Origin: an uncultured Opitutales bacterium | Lineage (GTDB): Bacteria > Verrucomicrobiota > Verrucomicrobiia > Opitutales > UBA2995 | Direction of reading: 5' to 3' | DNA: 15,772 bases | NCBI GenBank assembly: GCA_937920335.1 | Contig: CALGUT010000333.1 | Coordinates: 1-15,772, forward strand | In this document: positions 8,368 to 14,918 of the stretch, one piece after another | How positions within the stretch are numbered: the stretch's first letter is position 1 | Layout of the letters: every line of letters starts with the position of its first letter | Notes under the pieces: model-generated | What the model was told of the DNA's origin: nothing | Database searches by the model: none | The model's input: the letters and a program-made list of their open reading frames with translations, nothing else | Program-made: the position numbers and the translations under genes

Positions 8368-8854
8368 GAGTAAGTTCTGTAATCAATTGTTTATGTTTCG
8401 GGTAGCTTGAGGTTAGTTCTTTTCGATTGCCGAGTACAAAATCTTCCCAAGCGAAACCGGGCGCCATCGTAGTTCCCAGTAGTGCCCAGTTTCCGCCTGA
8501 GACCAGTCTGGAGCCATGCCATCGATTGGCATATACCGGATATTGAACTTGATGCCCCTCGTCTAAACGACTGCTAAGAATCGTTTCTTGGAGAATTCCG
8601 TCTGGAGCTAATTCATAAAGTTGAACCGGATCTCCCAAATAGAAGTGATATACCTCGTCTTCTTTCAAGAAATGAAGCGCTGAGAACGAGTCTGGAGTGA
8701 GCAAGAAATAGATCGCAGTCCCAAGCGGTTGCTTGAATCCTTTTCCTAGGTCTATGGGGCGCGTGTTTTCGTAGGTTCGTCTAAAGTAACCACCTTCTAG
8801 AGGCAGTGGTTCGAGTCTTAAGCGCTCGATAACTTCTTCTTGGCTAAGCATCAT
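8354..8854 (-). CDS. Cupin_5 (DUF985) family protein
   Basis: 166 residues, the normal family length. The double-stranded beta-helix signature is clear: EGGYFRRTYE (20-29), GTAIYFLL (45-52), SALHFLKEDEVYHFYLGDP (58-76) with His61, Glu67 and His70 as likely metal or ligand contacts, RWHGSRLV (111-118), LLGTTMAPGF (125-134) and FVLGNRKEL. Members of this family are structurally sugar-epimerase-like cupins, but their physiological reaction is not established. It is the first gene of the operon with pdxH and the PHP phosphatase. Two ATG codons lie side by side at the start and no strong ribosome site is visible. Confidence 0.9.
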   Translation of the reverse strand: MMLSQEEVIERLRLEPLPLEGGYFRRTYENTRPIDLGKGFKQPLGTAIYFLLTPDSFSALHFLKEDEVYHFYLGDPVQLYELAPDGILQETILSSRLDEGHQVQYPVYANRWHGSRLVSGGNWALLGTTMAPGFAWEDFVLGNRKELTSSYPKHKQLITELTREQN

Positions 8855-9088
8855 CCGGATATTTCAGTTTCCGGAGCAAAAAAGGTCAACTTGGTTGATT
8901 ATAAATGCTTAATGAACCTGTCTTGCCCTGATTCAAAATTCGTTTCCATCGGATGCTGGAACCCGTATCGAGTTATTGTAAGCTGGTTGGATCTCGAAGG
9001 TTCGGTTTCATCGAATGATGTCGTCGGAGTATGCGCCGACGTGACAGCAATCAGTAACTGAATCTGGATGACCGATTTATGGGCTCGC
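8855..9088. other. Non-coding gap with short hairpin
   Basis: No convincing gene: the short open frames here lack any recognisable pattern. A 6-bp stem (CGTCGG 9022-9027, CCGACG 9036-9041, eight-base loop) lies about 50 bases past the stop of the small minus-strand gene and might end its transcript, but there is no T tract on either strand. The palindrome TCCGGA occurs twice 16 bp apart (8854-8859 and 8870-8875), the first touching the cupin start codon. Confidence 0.35.
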
Positions 9089-9310
9089 CTACTTGTAGAT
9101 ACGATGCCTTCTTCGAAGAACTGTAAGCAAAAGAAACCCTGCACCTAGCATACCATAGGTAGCTGATGGTGGGAGATTTTCAAAATCGACTCCGGAGTTC
9201 GTAGTTCCAGAAAGAGTACTGGAAATACTACCTAAGGTCGGTACTAGTGCTCCTGAGGCCGACACAGCCAGGAGTGTGAGTGTTGTTATGCTGGTGATGA
9301 GGGTGCGCAT
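9089..9310 (-). CDS. Small secreted protein with PEP-CTERM-like tail
   Basis: 73 residues. Residues 1-20 read as a signal peptide (charged MR, hydrophobic core ITTLTLLAV, small residues SASGA for cleavage). The middle ~28 residues are Ser/Thr-rich. Residues 46-70 have the tripartite form of a sorting signal: a Pro-rich motif (LPPSATY), a hydrophobic helix (GMLGAGFLLLTVL) and a basic end (RRRHR). This resembles the PEP-CTERM signal (PEPSTY, helix, RRR), with the middle Glu lost, and could be read by an exosortase elsewhere in the genome. Alternatives are a small bitopic membrane peptide or an LPXTG-like variant. The mature part is so short that it may be a surface peptide rather than an enzyme. 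No strong ribosome site is seen. Confidence 0.6.
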   Translation of the reverse strand: MRTLITSITTLTLLAVSASGALVPTLGSISSTLSGTTNSGVDFENLPPSATYGMLGAGFLLLTVLRRRHRIYK

Positions 9311-9326
9311 GGTATTGGCTTCAATA

Positions 9327-9353
9327 ATATCACATGCGTGAGGATAGTGATAT
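9327..9353. promoter_or_regulatory. Perfect 7-bp palindrome, operator-like
   Basis: ATATCAC (9327-9333) and GTGATAT (9347-9353) are perfect inverted repeats with a 13-base spacer, so the half-sites are 20 bp apart centre to centre, close to two helical turns. It lies 17-43 bp upstream of the ATG of the small secreted-protein gene, a usual place for a dimeric repressor or activator site. The regulator is not identifiable. Confidence 0.4.
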
Positions 9354-9354
9354 C

Positions 9355-9503
9355 AGGGGAATGCACTATGCCTGACTAGCAGTTCCCCTTATGCGATTTT
9401 CATTTATGAATGAAACAAGATCGGACGTCGAAGCTGGTATAGGCTTGGTAGGTTGCTACCGTTGCTTCGATTTTTCGTTCAAGAACCTTGCGTGAGTCTT
9501 GAA
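9355..9503 (+). ncRNA. Candidate structured RNA or leader (multiple hairpins)
   Basis: Four further perfect 7-bp inverted repeats follow one another: AGGGGAA 9355-9361 with TTCCCCT 9383-9389; TTTCATT 9398-9404 with AATGAAA 9409-9415 (four-base loop); TCGAAGC 9428-9434 with GCTTCGA 9464-9470 (containing GGTAG/CTACC at 9447-9451/9456-9460) followed by five T; and TTCAAGA 9478-9484 with TCTTGAA 9497-9503. The region is upstream of the nucleosidase gene on the plus strand. It may be the 5' leader of that operon or a separate small RNA. No known riboswitch core was recognised. Strand is inferred from the T tract. Confidence 0.35.
9428..9475 (+). terminator. Terminator/attenuator-like hairpin
   Basis: Outer stem TCGAAGC/GCTTCGA (7 bp), inner stem GGTAG/CTACC with a GTTG loop, then TTTTT. 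The large asymmetric internal loop makes it weaker than a classic intrinsic terminator. It lies 75 bases before the TTG start of the nucleosidase gene with no plus-strand gene upstream, so attenuation of a leader is more likely than ending a coding transcript. Confidence 0.35.
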
Positions 9504-9549
9504 TGAGATTTTGCATGCCCTCGCCATCTTAATAGAAATCCGCTAAGAA

Positions 9550-10371
9550 TTGAAAATATTTGTTGTAGCTCTGCGCCAAGAGGCCCGTCCGTTGATTGAC
9601 GCACTTGGTTTGAAAAAAGATCCCAGATCTCGGAAGCTACCGGTCTATTGTCGAGACGATAAGCTATTGGTTATCAGTGGTGTCGGGAAGGTAAGGGGCG
9701 GCATTGCTACTGCGCATGCCATCCATACGGCTGGTACCCCGGAGAGTTGTAACGTGATCAATGTGGGTATTTGTGGTGCTGGAAACGCTAGGTATCGGTT
9801 GGGGGAGGCTGTCATTGCCAACAAGATTCGAGATCAGTCAAATGGCCGAGAGTTTTATCCAGACATGCTGCTGAATCACGGGTTGCGTGAGGTGTCACTC
9901 GGAACATTCGATCGACCTGTGACCTCAGCTAAGGGGTTGTCATGCGATGTGGTGGATATGGAAGCGTCTGGAGTATTTCAAGCAGCTCAGTTATTTGTGG
10001 CGTCGCACGAGATGGTGTTCTTGAAAGTGGTTTCTGATCACTTGCAGGTTTTGCCGGCAGCTTATCCCCAAATGCTTCGGTATTATGAGGACTCGGTTAG
10101 TACTTGGTTACCAATGTTGTTAAACCAACCCGATTTGGTGCCAGCCGATTACTCAATCACCGCCAAACAAGAAAAATTACTCCAAGAGTTTGTCGAAAAG
10201 ATGAGGTTGACCGCCACTCAGACCGTTCAGTTACGGAATGCTGTTCTCCGGTTTCTTTTAACGGGTGGTGAAACTCTGGATTTTTTACAGTCGCGATTTC
10301 AGGAGCCCTCGGAGCATAAGGCAGTTCGGAATAAGCAGTTTCGGGCAATCATAGAGACTCTAGATAGCTGA
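9550..10371 (+). CDS. MTA/SAH-nucleosidase-like protein with C-terminal extension
   Basis: 273 residues from a TTG codon; the N terminus MKIFVVALRQEA lines up with family N termini, supporting this start. Residues 1-190 fit the nucleoside phosphorylase/nucleosidase fold: Glu11 (E. coli MTAN Glu12), glycine-rich SGVGKVRGG (43-51), NVGICGAGN (71-79), VDMEASG with Glu138 (Glu174 equivalent) and VSD with Asp163 (catalytic Asp197 equivalent). All three key acidic residues are therefore present. Family enzymes hydrolyse the glycosidic bond of MTA, SAH or 5'-deoxyadenosine. Residues ~192-273 are an extra, mostly helical, charged segment absent from ordinary MTAN. It is followed after 101 bp by an SPL-like radical SAM gene, whose product would release 5'-deoxyadenosine, so by-product removal is a plausible role. 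Other nucleosides remain possible. Confidence 0.82.
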   Translation: MKIFVVALRQEARPLIDALGLKKDPRSRKLPVYCRDDKLLVISGVGKVRGGIATAHAIHTAGTPESCNVINVGICGAGNARYRLGEAVIANKIRDQSNGREFYPDMLLNHGLREVSLGTFDRPVTSAKGLSCDVVDMEASGVFQAAQLFVASHEMVFLKVVSDHLQVLPAAYPQMLRYYEDSVSTWLPMLLNQPDLVPADYSITAKQEKLLQEFVEKMRLTATQTVQLRNAVLRFLLTGGETLDFLQSRFQEPSEHKAVRNKQFRAIIETLDS

Positions 10372-10472
10372 TGTCTTTCTCGTTGCTATTACTGACTATT
10401 TATCAACGTTCGGGTTTCACTACGCCTTCGATCTTCTCAGTGGATTGTCGGCTCACGTAGTTACTTTAAGTC

Positions 10473-11483
10473 ATGCTGCTAAAGCGTTTTTCCCATGTTT
10501 ACATTGAAGAAGGTGCCGAGTCATTCCCTTTGACCAAGAGAATTCTCGAAAGGCTTTCCAATGCCACTCGTGTGAGTATTACGAACTACAAGGACGTGTT
10601 TGCGCGCTCCGGACAGAATTTCCAATTGCAGAAGCAGAGCCCGAAACTGATTCTTGCCTGTAAAAAAGATAACCACATTTACAAGGGTTCCATGGCTAGC
10701 CAAGACTTCGGCTACCGGAATTTTTATTACAACTCCCTCCTGCTTAACTGTGTCTACAACTGCGACTACTGTTATTTACAGGGCATGTATCCCAGCGGGA
10801 ATATGGTGGTCTTTGTGAATGAGGAGGATTTCTACCGTGCGACTCGCATCGCCATTCGGGATAGACTTTTTCCGGAAGAGCCGTTGTACCTGTGTATTTC
10901 CTATGACACTGATTTATTGGCTTACGAGTCGGTGGTGCCATACACCTCGCGATTTATCGAGTTTACTCGAGCGAACAAAGATCTGGTGATAGAGATTAGA
11001 ACGAAGAGTGCCAATTGGCGTGCGTTGGAAACGATTGAACCTAGCGATCGTTGTATTTTGGCTTGGACGCTTTCTCCGCCGGAAGTTGCGAGCCAGTACG
11101 AGAAGCTGACTCCCTCTCCAAGTCTGCGGATTCAGGCGATCAAGCAATGTTTGGACCGCGGGTGGCCAGTTAGACTGTGTTTTGATCCCGTTTTGAAAAT
11201 CCAGAACTGGGAAGGTGTTTACCGGGCGTTTTTCGATGATGTCTTTAAGCACTTGCCAGCGGAAAGAATCCGTGATGTGAGTCTCGGCGTTTTTCGCATG
11301 AATGCGGACTATTTTAAGCGCATGAAAAAACAGCGCACTGATTCTGATATTTTATACTATCCTTTTGAAAAAAGCCAATCGTTTGTATCTTACCCAACTG
11401 AGGAACGGATTGAAATAGTCGAAACTTTGAAGGCAAAGCTTATGGACTACCTTCCGGCTGAAAACATTGAAACATGGACATAG
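10473..11483 (+). CDS. Spore photoproduct lyase-like radical SAM protein
   Basis: 336 residues. The radical SAM cluster motif CVYNCDYCYLQ has Cys93, Cys97 and Cys100 in the CX3CX2C spacing, followed by the SPL-family YLQ; Tyr99 and Tyr101 match the conserved tyrosines around the third Cys of SplB. Other SPL-like points: YIEEGAESFPLTKRIL at the N terminus, FVNEEDF after the cluster, and a C terminus of IETWT resembling IEYFT. SplB repairs the thymine dimer of spore DNA. The strand that carries its hydrogen-donor Cys141 (ASCTSD) here reads ISYDTD, so Tyr144 seems to sit at that place; Cys141 lies three residues earlier. The substrate may therefore differ. No sporulation genes are present. Start fixed by an in-frame TAA four bases before ATG. 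It overlaps the next gene by 10 bases. Confidence 0.88.
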   Translation: MLLKRFSHVYIEEGAESFPLTKRILERLSNATRVSITNYKDVFARSGQNFQLQKQSPKLILACKKDNHIYKGSMASQDFGYRNFYYNSLLLNCVYNCDYCYLQGMYPSGNMVVFVNEEDFYRATRIAIRDRLFPEEPLYLCISYDTDLLAYESVVPYTSRFIEFTRANKDLVIEIRTKSANWRALETIEPSDRCILAWTLSPPEVASQYEKLTPSPSLRIQAIKQCLDRGWPVRLCFDPVLKIQNWEGVYRAFFDDVFKHLPAERIRDVSLGVFRMNADYFKRMKKQRTDSDILYYPFEKSQSFVSYPTEERIEIVETLKAKLMDYLPAENIETWT

Positions 11484-12940
11484 CAATTGTCACGGGTGCT
11501 AACACCCGCACTGGTCTAGCGATATCTCGAAAACTCATTGAAATTGGGTGTCGCGTATATGGTCTAGGAAAGAACTTCATTGGGTTCCCTCTGGAAAACA
11601 CGGATTTTATCCCCGTTACCTGTGACCTCTCAAACACCGAGCATTTATGCCAAGTTGTTCAGGAGATCCTTGATAAAGAGAAGGACCTCTATGTTTTGGT
11701 GAACCATGCGCGTTGCTTGGAGTTGGCTCCCCATGAAAAGCAGGAGCTGAATGATTTGGAGGCCCTTGTTCATACGAATCTATTGGCACCTCTGTTGCTA
11801 ACCCGCCTGGCGCTGCCGTCGCTTATCAGGCTTAAAGGATATGTTATAAATATTGGATTTCCAGATTTGCCAGGGAGCGGAAGGAATGGAAGTGCGTTTT
11901 TGGCGACTGAAGTTGCTCTACAAGCGTTCTCCGATCGACTTTTTGATGAGGTTCGGGACGACAAAGTAAAAGTCTGCTCTCTTATTCTGGATACGACCGG
12001 CGCGGAAGCGCTCTTTGAAGACGGGTTTACCGAACGGGACCACGATGACTTGATCCTGAGCTCGGAATCAACTGCTCAGGCAGTTGAATATTTGTTGAGT
12101 CAAAAGAAAGAATCAGTGGTTTCTCGGTTGGTTGTTCGCCCTCAAAAGAGTGTGCCGAATGAAACTGTTAGGAAAGAGCTGCGCAAAGTATCTAAGCCAG
12201 CTCCATTTGTTCCAAAAAAGCCAGCTGCGAATGTCGTGATTGGTCGACTTCAAAAAGAAGAGGTTGCACCGTCCAAAGACAAAGCTCCTGCGACTTATAT
12301 GGATATGGCGCGCGAGGTTGCTGAAGCAGAAGCCAAAGATCCGAACGTACTCGATGATCAGTTGGATTCTAGATCTAATGATGATCAGTCGAATCAGCCT
12401 CAACCGAATCGTAGGAAAAGGCGCCGTCGTGGACGTCGCCGTGGACCGAAAGATCCTCAGCAGGCTGGGGACCCGAAGCCAACGGAGTCTGCAACAGTGC
12501 CTGAAACGCGATCGAACGAAGATTCGGGAAAGCCTAAGCCAAATCGAGCTAGAACCCGTAATTCTCGAAATCGAGATTCTGTGGAAACATCCAGAACCCC
12601 GGAGGCAAACCCAATACCTGAGCCAAAGCCGAAAGATGTTAGTGAAGTGGGACAGCCGAGTCGTGGAAGAAGTCGGAATTCTCAACGGCGAAAGCCTAAG
12701 GCCTCGAAACCGCCTTTGGTTGAATCGACGGCGATCAACAAGACTGTGAGTGAACCTGTGCTCACTAAGAAGACTGCGAAGAAAGTGCCCGCCAAAAAGG
12801 TAGCCAAGAAAAAAGTACCCGCAAAGAAGGTGGTTGCTGATTCAACGCCAGTAAAGAAAACGGCGAAAAAGCGGATAGCGAAAAAAGCGGCTAAGAAAAC
12901 GGTTAAAAAGAAGACCGCTCCTAAATTGGAGGATTCCTAA
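11474..12940 (+). CDS. SDR pseudo-enzyme fused to histone H1-like tail
   Basis: 488 residues. Residues 1-225 follow a Rossmann short-chain dehydrogenase: TGANTRTG (7-14), CDL (50-52), LVNHAR (75-80), Asn102, VINIG (124-128). The active site is degraded: the catalytic Ser position is Gly/Phe, Tyr-xxx-Lys is Phe142-xxx-Glu146, NNAG is NHAR and one cofactor-loop Gly is Arg. Residues ~226-310 are a linker; 313-324 are a run of twelve with ten Arg/Lys; 325-430 are Pro/Arg/Ser/Asn-rich; 431-483 are KKTAKK/PAKK-type repeats as in bacterial and eukaryotic H1-like proteins, so DNA or RNA binding is expected. Its ATG overlaps the SPL-like stop (ATGGACATAG), indicating coupling. Codon use and frame are continuous, so the fusion is real. 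It may be a nucleic-acid tether or NAD-sensing partner of the radical SAM enzyme; oxidoreductase activity is unlikely. Confidence 0.85.
   Translation: MDIAIVTGANTRTGLAISRKLIEIGCRVYGLGKNFIGFPLENTDFIPVTCDLSNTEHLCQVVQEILDKEKDLYVLVNHARCLELAPHEKQELNDLEALVHTNLLAPLLLTRLALPSLIRLKGYVINIGFPDLPGSGRNGSAFLATEVALQAFSDRLFDEVRDDKVKVCSLILDTTGAEALFEDGFTERDHDDLILSSESTAQAVEYLLSQKKESVVSRLVVRPQKSVPNETVRKELRKVSKPAPFVPKKPAANVVIGRLQKEEVAPSKDKAPATYMDMAREVAEAEAKDPNVLDDQLDSRSNDDQSNQPQPNRRKRRRRGRRRGPKDPQQAGDPKPTESATVPETRSNEDSGKPKPNRARTRNSRNRDSVETSRTPEANPIPEPKPKDVSEVGQPSRGRSRNSQRRKPKASKPPLVESTAINKTVSEPVLTKKTAKKVPAKKVAKKKVPAKKVVADSTPVKKTAKKRIAKKAAKKTVKKKTAPKLEDS
12764..12922 (+). repeat. Lys/Ala (AKK) repeat tract in protein tail
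   Basis: This stretch encodes residues 431-483, in which motifs such as KKTAKK, PAKKV and AKKAAKK recur with 5-10 residue spacing and no acidic residues except one Asp. The DNA is correspondingly rich in AAG/AAA and GCN codons, making an imperfect purine-rich repeat that may vary in length between strains. Confidence 0.7.
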
Positions 12941-13481
12941 GGCTCCAAAATCCGTCGGGTATGTAAATACCTCCGAGTTTCGATATCGTTCTTGTGTCCA
13001 TGAAATAGCACCAGGCTGATTCTGATGGCTTTGCTGAGATTGCGGTTCGAAAAATCGGCACCTGTTTTCGGTAGTATTCGTTTTTTTCGGGTGCTTGGTG
13101 TGGATCGTAACCTTCCAGGTAATCCAGTTTTCTAAGCACCGCAGACTCTGGGTTGTAGAATCGAAGTAGGATGCCCTTTATTCTCGAATTCTCGTCTTCT
13201 AGAGCGCCTGGGTATCCGAGCTGTGGAAAATCGAATAACTTACCCAACGTGTATGCTTCAACGGAATCAAAATTAAAGGGCCCGCAGAAGCGGTTGTGGT
13301 AGAATCCTCCAGGTTTGAGAGTTCCATAGACAAAAACTCGAGTTGAAATGGTGCCGTTCATTTGAATGAAGATATGATTCAACGGTTTACGAGTGTTGTG
13401 GCCACAAAAAGCGGATACTCCAGATCTCTTACCTCTTGTTACTACCGAAGAATTGCTGTCGCCTGATTCCTTTTTACTCAT
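12921..13481 (-). CDS. Gamma-glutamylcyclotransferase (AIG2-like) fold protein
   Basis: The family core begins with RVFVYGTLKPGGFYHN (substrate loop YGTLKPG at residues 52-58), continues with KLFDFPQLGYPG and IKGILLRF, and has the expected acidic residue at Glu123 in LDYLEGYDP. Such proteins release 5-oxoproline from gamma-glutamyl amines or peptides; several bacterial members have unknown substrates. The first ATG (13481) gives 186 residues with AAGGGG 11-16 bases upstream, but the first 40 residues show no family similarity; ATG 13361 would give 146 residues, nearer the usual length. Its last 20 bases overlap the end of the convergent SDR/H1-like gene, and it is divergent from miaB across 39 bp. 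Confidence 0.8.
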   Translation of the reverse strand: MSKKESGDSNSSVVTRGKRSGVSAFCGHNTRKPLNHIFIQMNGTISTRVFVYGTLKPGGFYHNRFCGPFNFDSVEAYTLGKLFDFPQLGYPGALEDENSRIKGILLRFYNPESAVLRKLDYLEGYDPHQAPEKNEYYRKQVPIFRTAISAKPSESAWCYFMDTRTISKLGGIYIPDGFWSLRNPPI

Positions 13482-13520
13482 TGACCTGCAACCCCTTGCT
13501 TCTATGTTTTCGAACCTCTT

Positions 13521-14918
13521 ATGAACCGGGTGTATATCAAGACTTACGGCTGCCAGATGAATGAGCGCGACTCCGAAGCGGTCGCAGCCATGCTTCGAGG
13601 TCGTGGATATTCGATGGTCGATAACGAGTTTGATGCGGATGTGGTGTTGTTAAACACTTGTTCTGTTCGCGATCAAGCTGAGCAAAAAGCGATCGGCAAA
13701 ACCGGTTACCTAACGAAGCGAAAGCGAAGCAACCCCGACTTTTTGATAGGTATCATGGGCTGTATGGCTCAAAATCGCGGAACTGAGTTGATCGACAAGC
13801 TGCCCGACCTCGATCTGTTGGTGGGAACTCAAAAATTTCATGCGATCCCAGATCACTTGGATAATATTATCGCGACCCAAAAAGGGCTGGGACCTCGACC
13901 ATCAACTGTTGTAGATCTGGAAGAGGAAGAAGGTTCTCAAAATACGATTCGCCAGCATATTTCTGACGAACGCCAAGTGACTGCATTCGTTTCAATCATG
14001 CAGGGCTGCAATATGAATTGCGCGTTTTGTATCGTTCCCAAGACTCGTGGGAGGGAGCGAGCTCGGCCGATTGAAGAAATTGTGGACGAGATCGAAGAAT
14101 TGGCCGAAAAAGGAACGAAGGAAGTCACTCTATTAGGCCAGATTGTAAATAGCTACGGTCGCCGAGAGATTCCGATACGGAACAAAAAGTCTCCTTTCGT
14201 TCAGCTCTTGGAAAAAGTCCAAGACATCAAGGGCATCGAGCGTATCCGTTTCACGTCGCCTCACCCGAGAGGTTTTAGACAGGATCTGGTAGAGGCTTAC
14301 CGTGACCTATCCAAGCTCTGTGAATATGTACATCTCCCCGCTCAGTCTGGATCAAACCGGTTGCTCAAATTGATGAATCGGCCCTATTCTCGTGAGCGGT
14401 ATTTGGAAATTGTAGATAGTCTGCGAACAATGGTCCCGAATGTGTATTTCTCAACTGACATTATCGTCGGCTTTCCGGGAGAGACCGACGCAGATTTTGA
14501 GGATACCTGTGATTTATTTAAGGAAGTCTCATTCGATATGGCTTACATCTTTAAATATAGTATCCGTTCGGGGACTCCGGCTGCTGAGATGGGCGACCAA
14601 ATTTCTCAGGAGGTGAAAGAATCCCGTAACCAACGGTTATTGGGTTATTTGAGAGAATCGTCTTTATCCCGCAATGAGTCTATGGTCGGAACGACTCAGG
14701 AAGTGCTGATCGAGGGTAGGGCAAAGCGCGGAGAGTTATACGTTGGTAAAACACGGGGCTACCGAAACTGCCTAATGCCCGCGAGTGATCGGTTGGTCGG
14801 CGAACTGGTAAAGATGAAGGTGGACCGAGCGACTCAAAGTACTCTTTATGGCGATCTGATTCTTTCTGGGATTGACGAAACCGACACACAACCCGTCAGC
14901 CTTTCAAATTCTAACTAA
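13521..14918 (+). CDS. miaB: tRNA-2-methylthio-N6-dimethylallyladenosine synthase
   Basis: 465 residues, normal length. Radical SAM methylthiotransferase that adds a methylthio group to i6A37 in tRNAs reading UNN codons. The N-terminal domain holds auxiliary-cluster cysteines Cys11 (KTYGCQMNERDSE), Cys47 (NTCSVR) and Cys81 (MGCMAQ). The radical SAM cluster is Cys163, Cys167, Cys170 (QGCNMNCAFC), followed by IVPKTRGRE. Further MiaB marks are RFTSPHPRGF, HLPAQSGSNRLLKLMNRPYSRERY and DIIVGFPGET; a TRAM domain closes the protein (VLIEGRAKRGELYVGKT). KTYGCQMN and the VPKTRGRE context favour MiaB over RimO or MtaB. The usual GQNVNSY motif reads GQIVNSY (Ile208). Its stop overlaps the next start (TAATG). 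Confidence 0.97.
   Translation: MNRVYIKTYGCQMNERDSEAVAAMLRGRGYSMVDNEFDADVVLLNTCSVRDQAEQKAIGKTGYLTKRKRSNPDFLIGIMGCMAQNRGTELIDKLPDLDLLVGTQKFHAIPDHLDNIIATQKGLGPRPSTVVDLEEEEGSQNTIRQHISDERQVTAFVSIMQGCNMNCAFCIVPKTRGRERARPIEEIVDEIEELAEKGTKEVTLLGQIVNSYGRREIPIRNKKSPFVQLLEKVQDIKGIERIRFTSPHPRGFRQDLVEAYRDLSKLCEYVHLPAQSGSNRLLKLMNRPYSRERYLEIVDSLRTMVPNVYFSTDIIVGFPGETDADFEDTCDLFKEVSFDMAYIFKYSIRSGTPAAEMGDQISQEVKESRNQRLLGYLRESSLSRNESMVGTTQEVLIEGRAKRGELYVGKTRGYRNCLMPASDRLVGELVKMKVDRATQSTLYGDLILSGIDETDTQPVSLSNSN

Noticed and set aside
8854..8875. Two TCCGGA palindromes 16 bp apart
   Set aside because: Six-base self-complementary words recur easily; one lies over the start codon and there is no further symmetry to support an operator.
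8840..9144. Two short open frames, one per strand, upstream of the cupin gene
   Set aside because: No family pattern, no ribosome site and no low-complexity or membrane signature; the minus one overlaps the small secreted-protein gene in another frame.
10419..10461. ACTACG/CGTAGT inverted repeat between the nucleosidase and SPL-like genes
   Set aside because: Only 6 bp with a 31-base spacer and no T tract; not enough to call a terminator separating the two genes.
10473..11483. Calling the radical SAM gene splB and the host a spore former
   Set aside because: SPL-like proteins are found outside spore formers, the donor Cys seems displaced, and no sporulation genes are in the window.
12113..12685. 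Minus-strand Arg/Ser/Ile-rich open frame opposite the SDR tail
   Set aside because: Shadow of the biased Arg/Pro/Lys codons of the plus-strand gene; no recognisable domain and no start signal.
12240..12749. Plus-strand open frame in another register within the SDR tail
   Set aside because: Overlaps completely with the continuous, domain-supported frame; its Arg-rich content is a by-product of the repetitive codons, and a frameshift in the main gene is not needed to explain anything.
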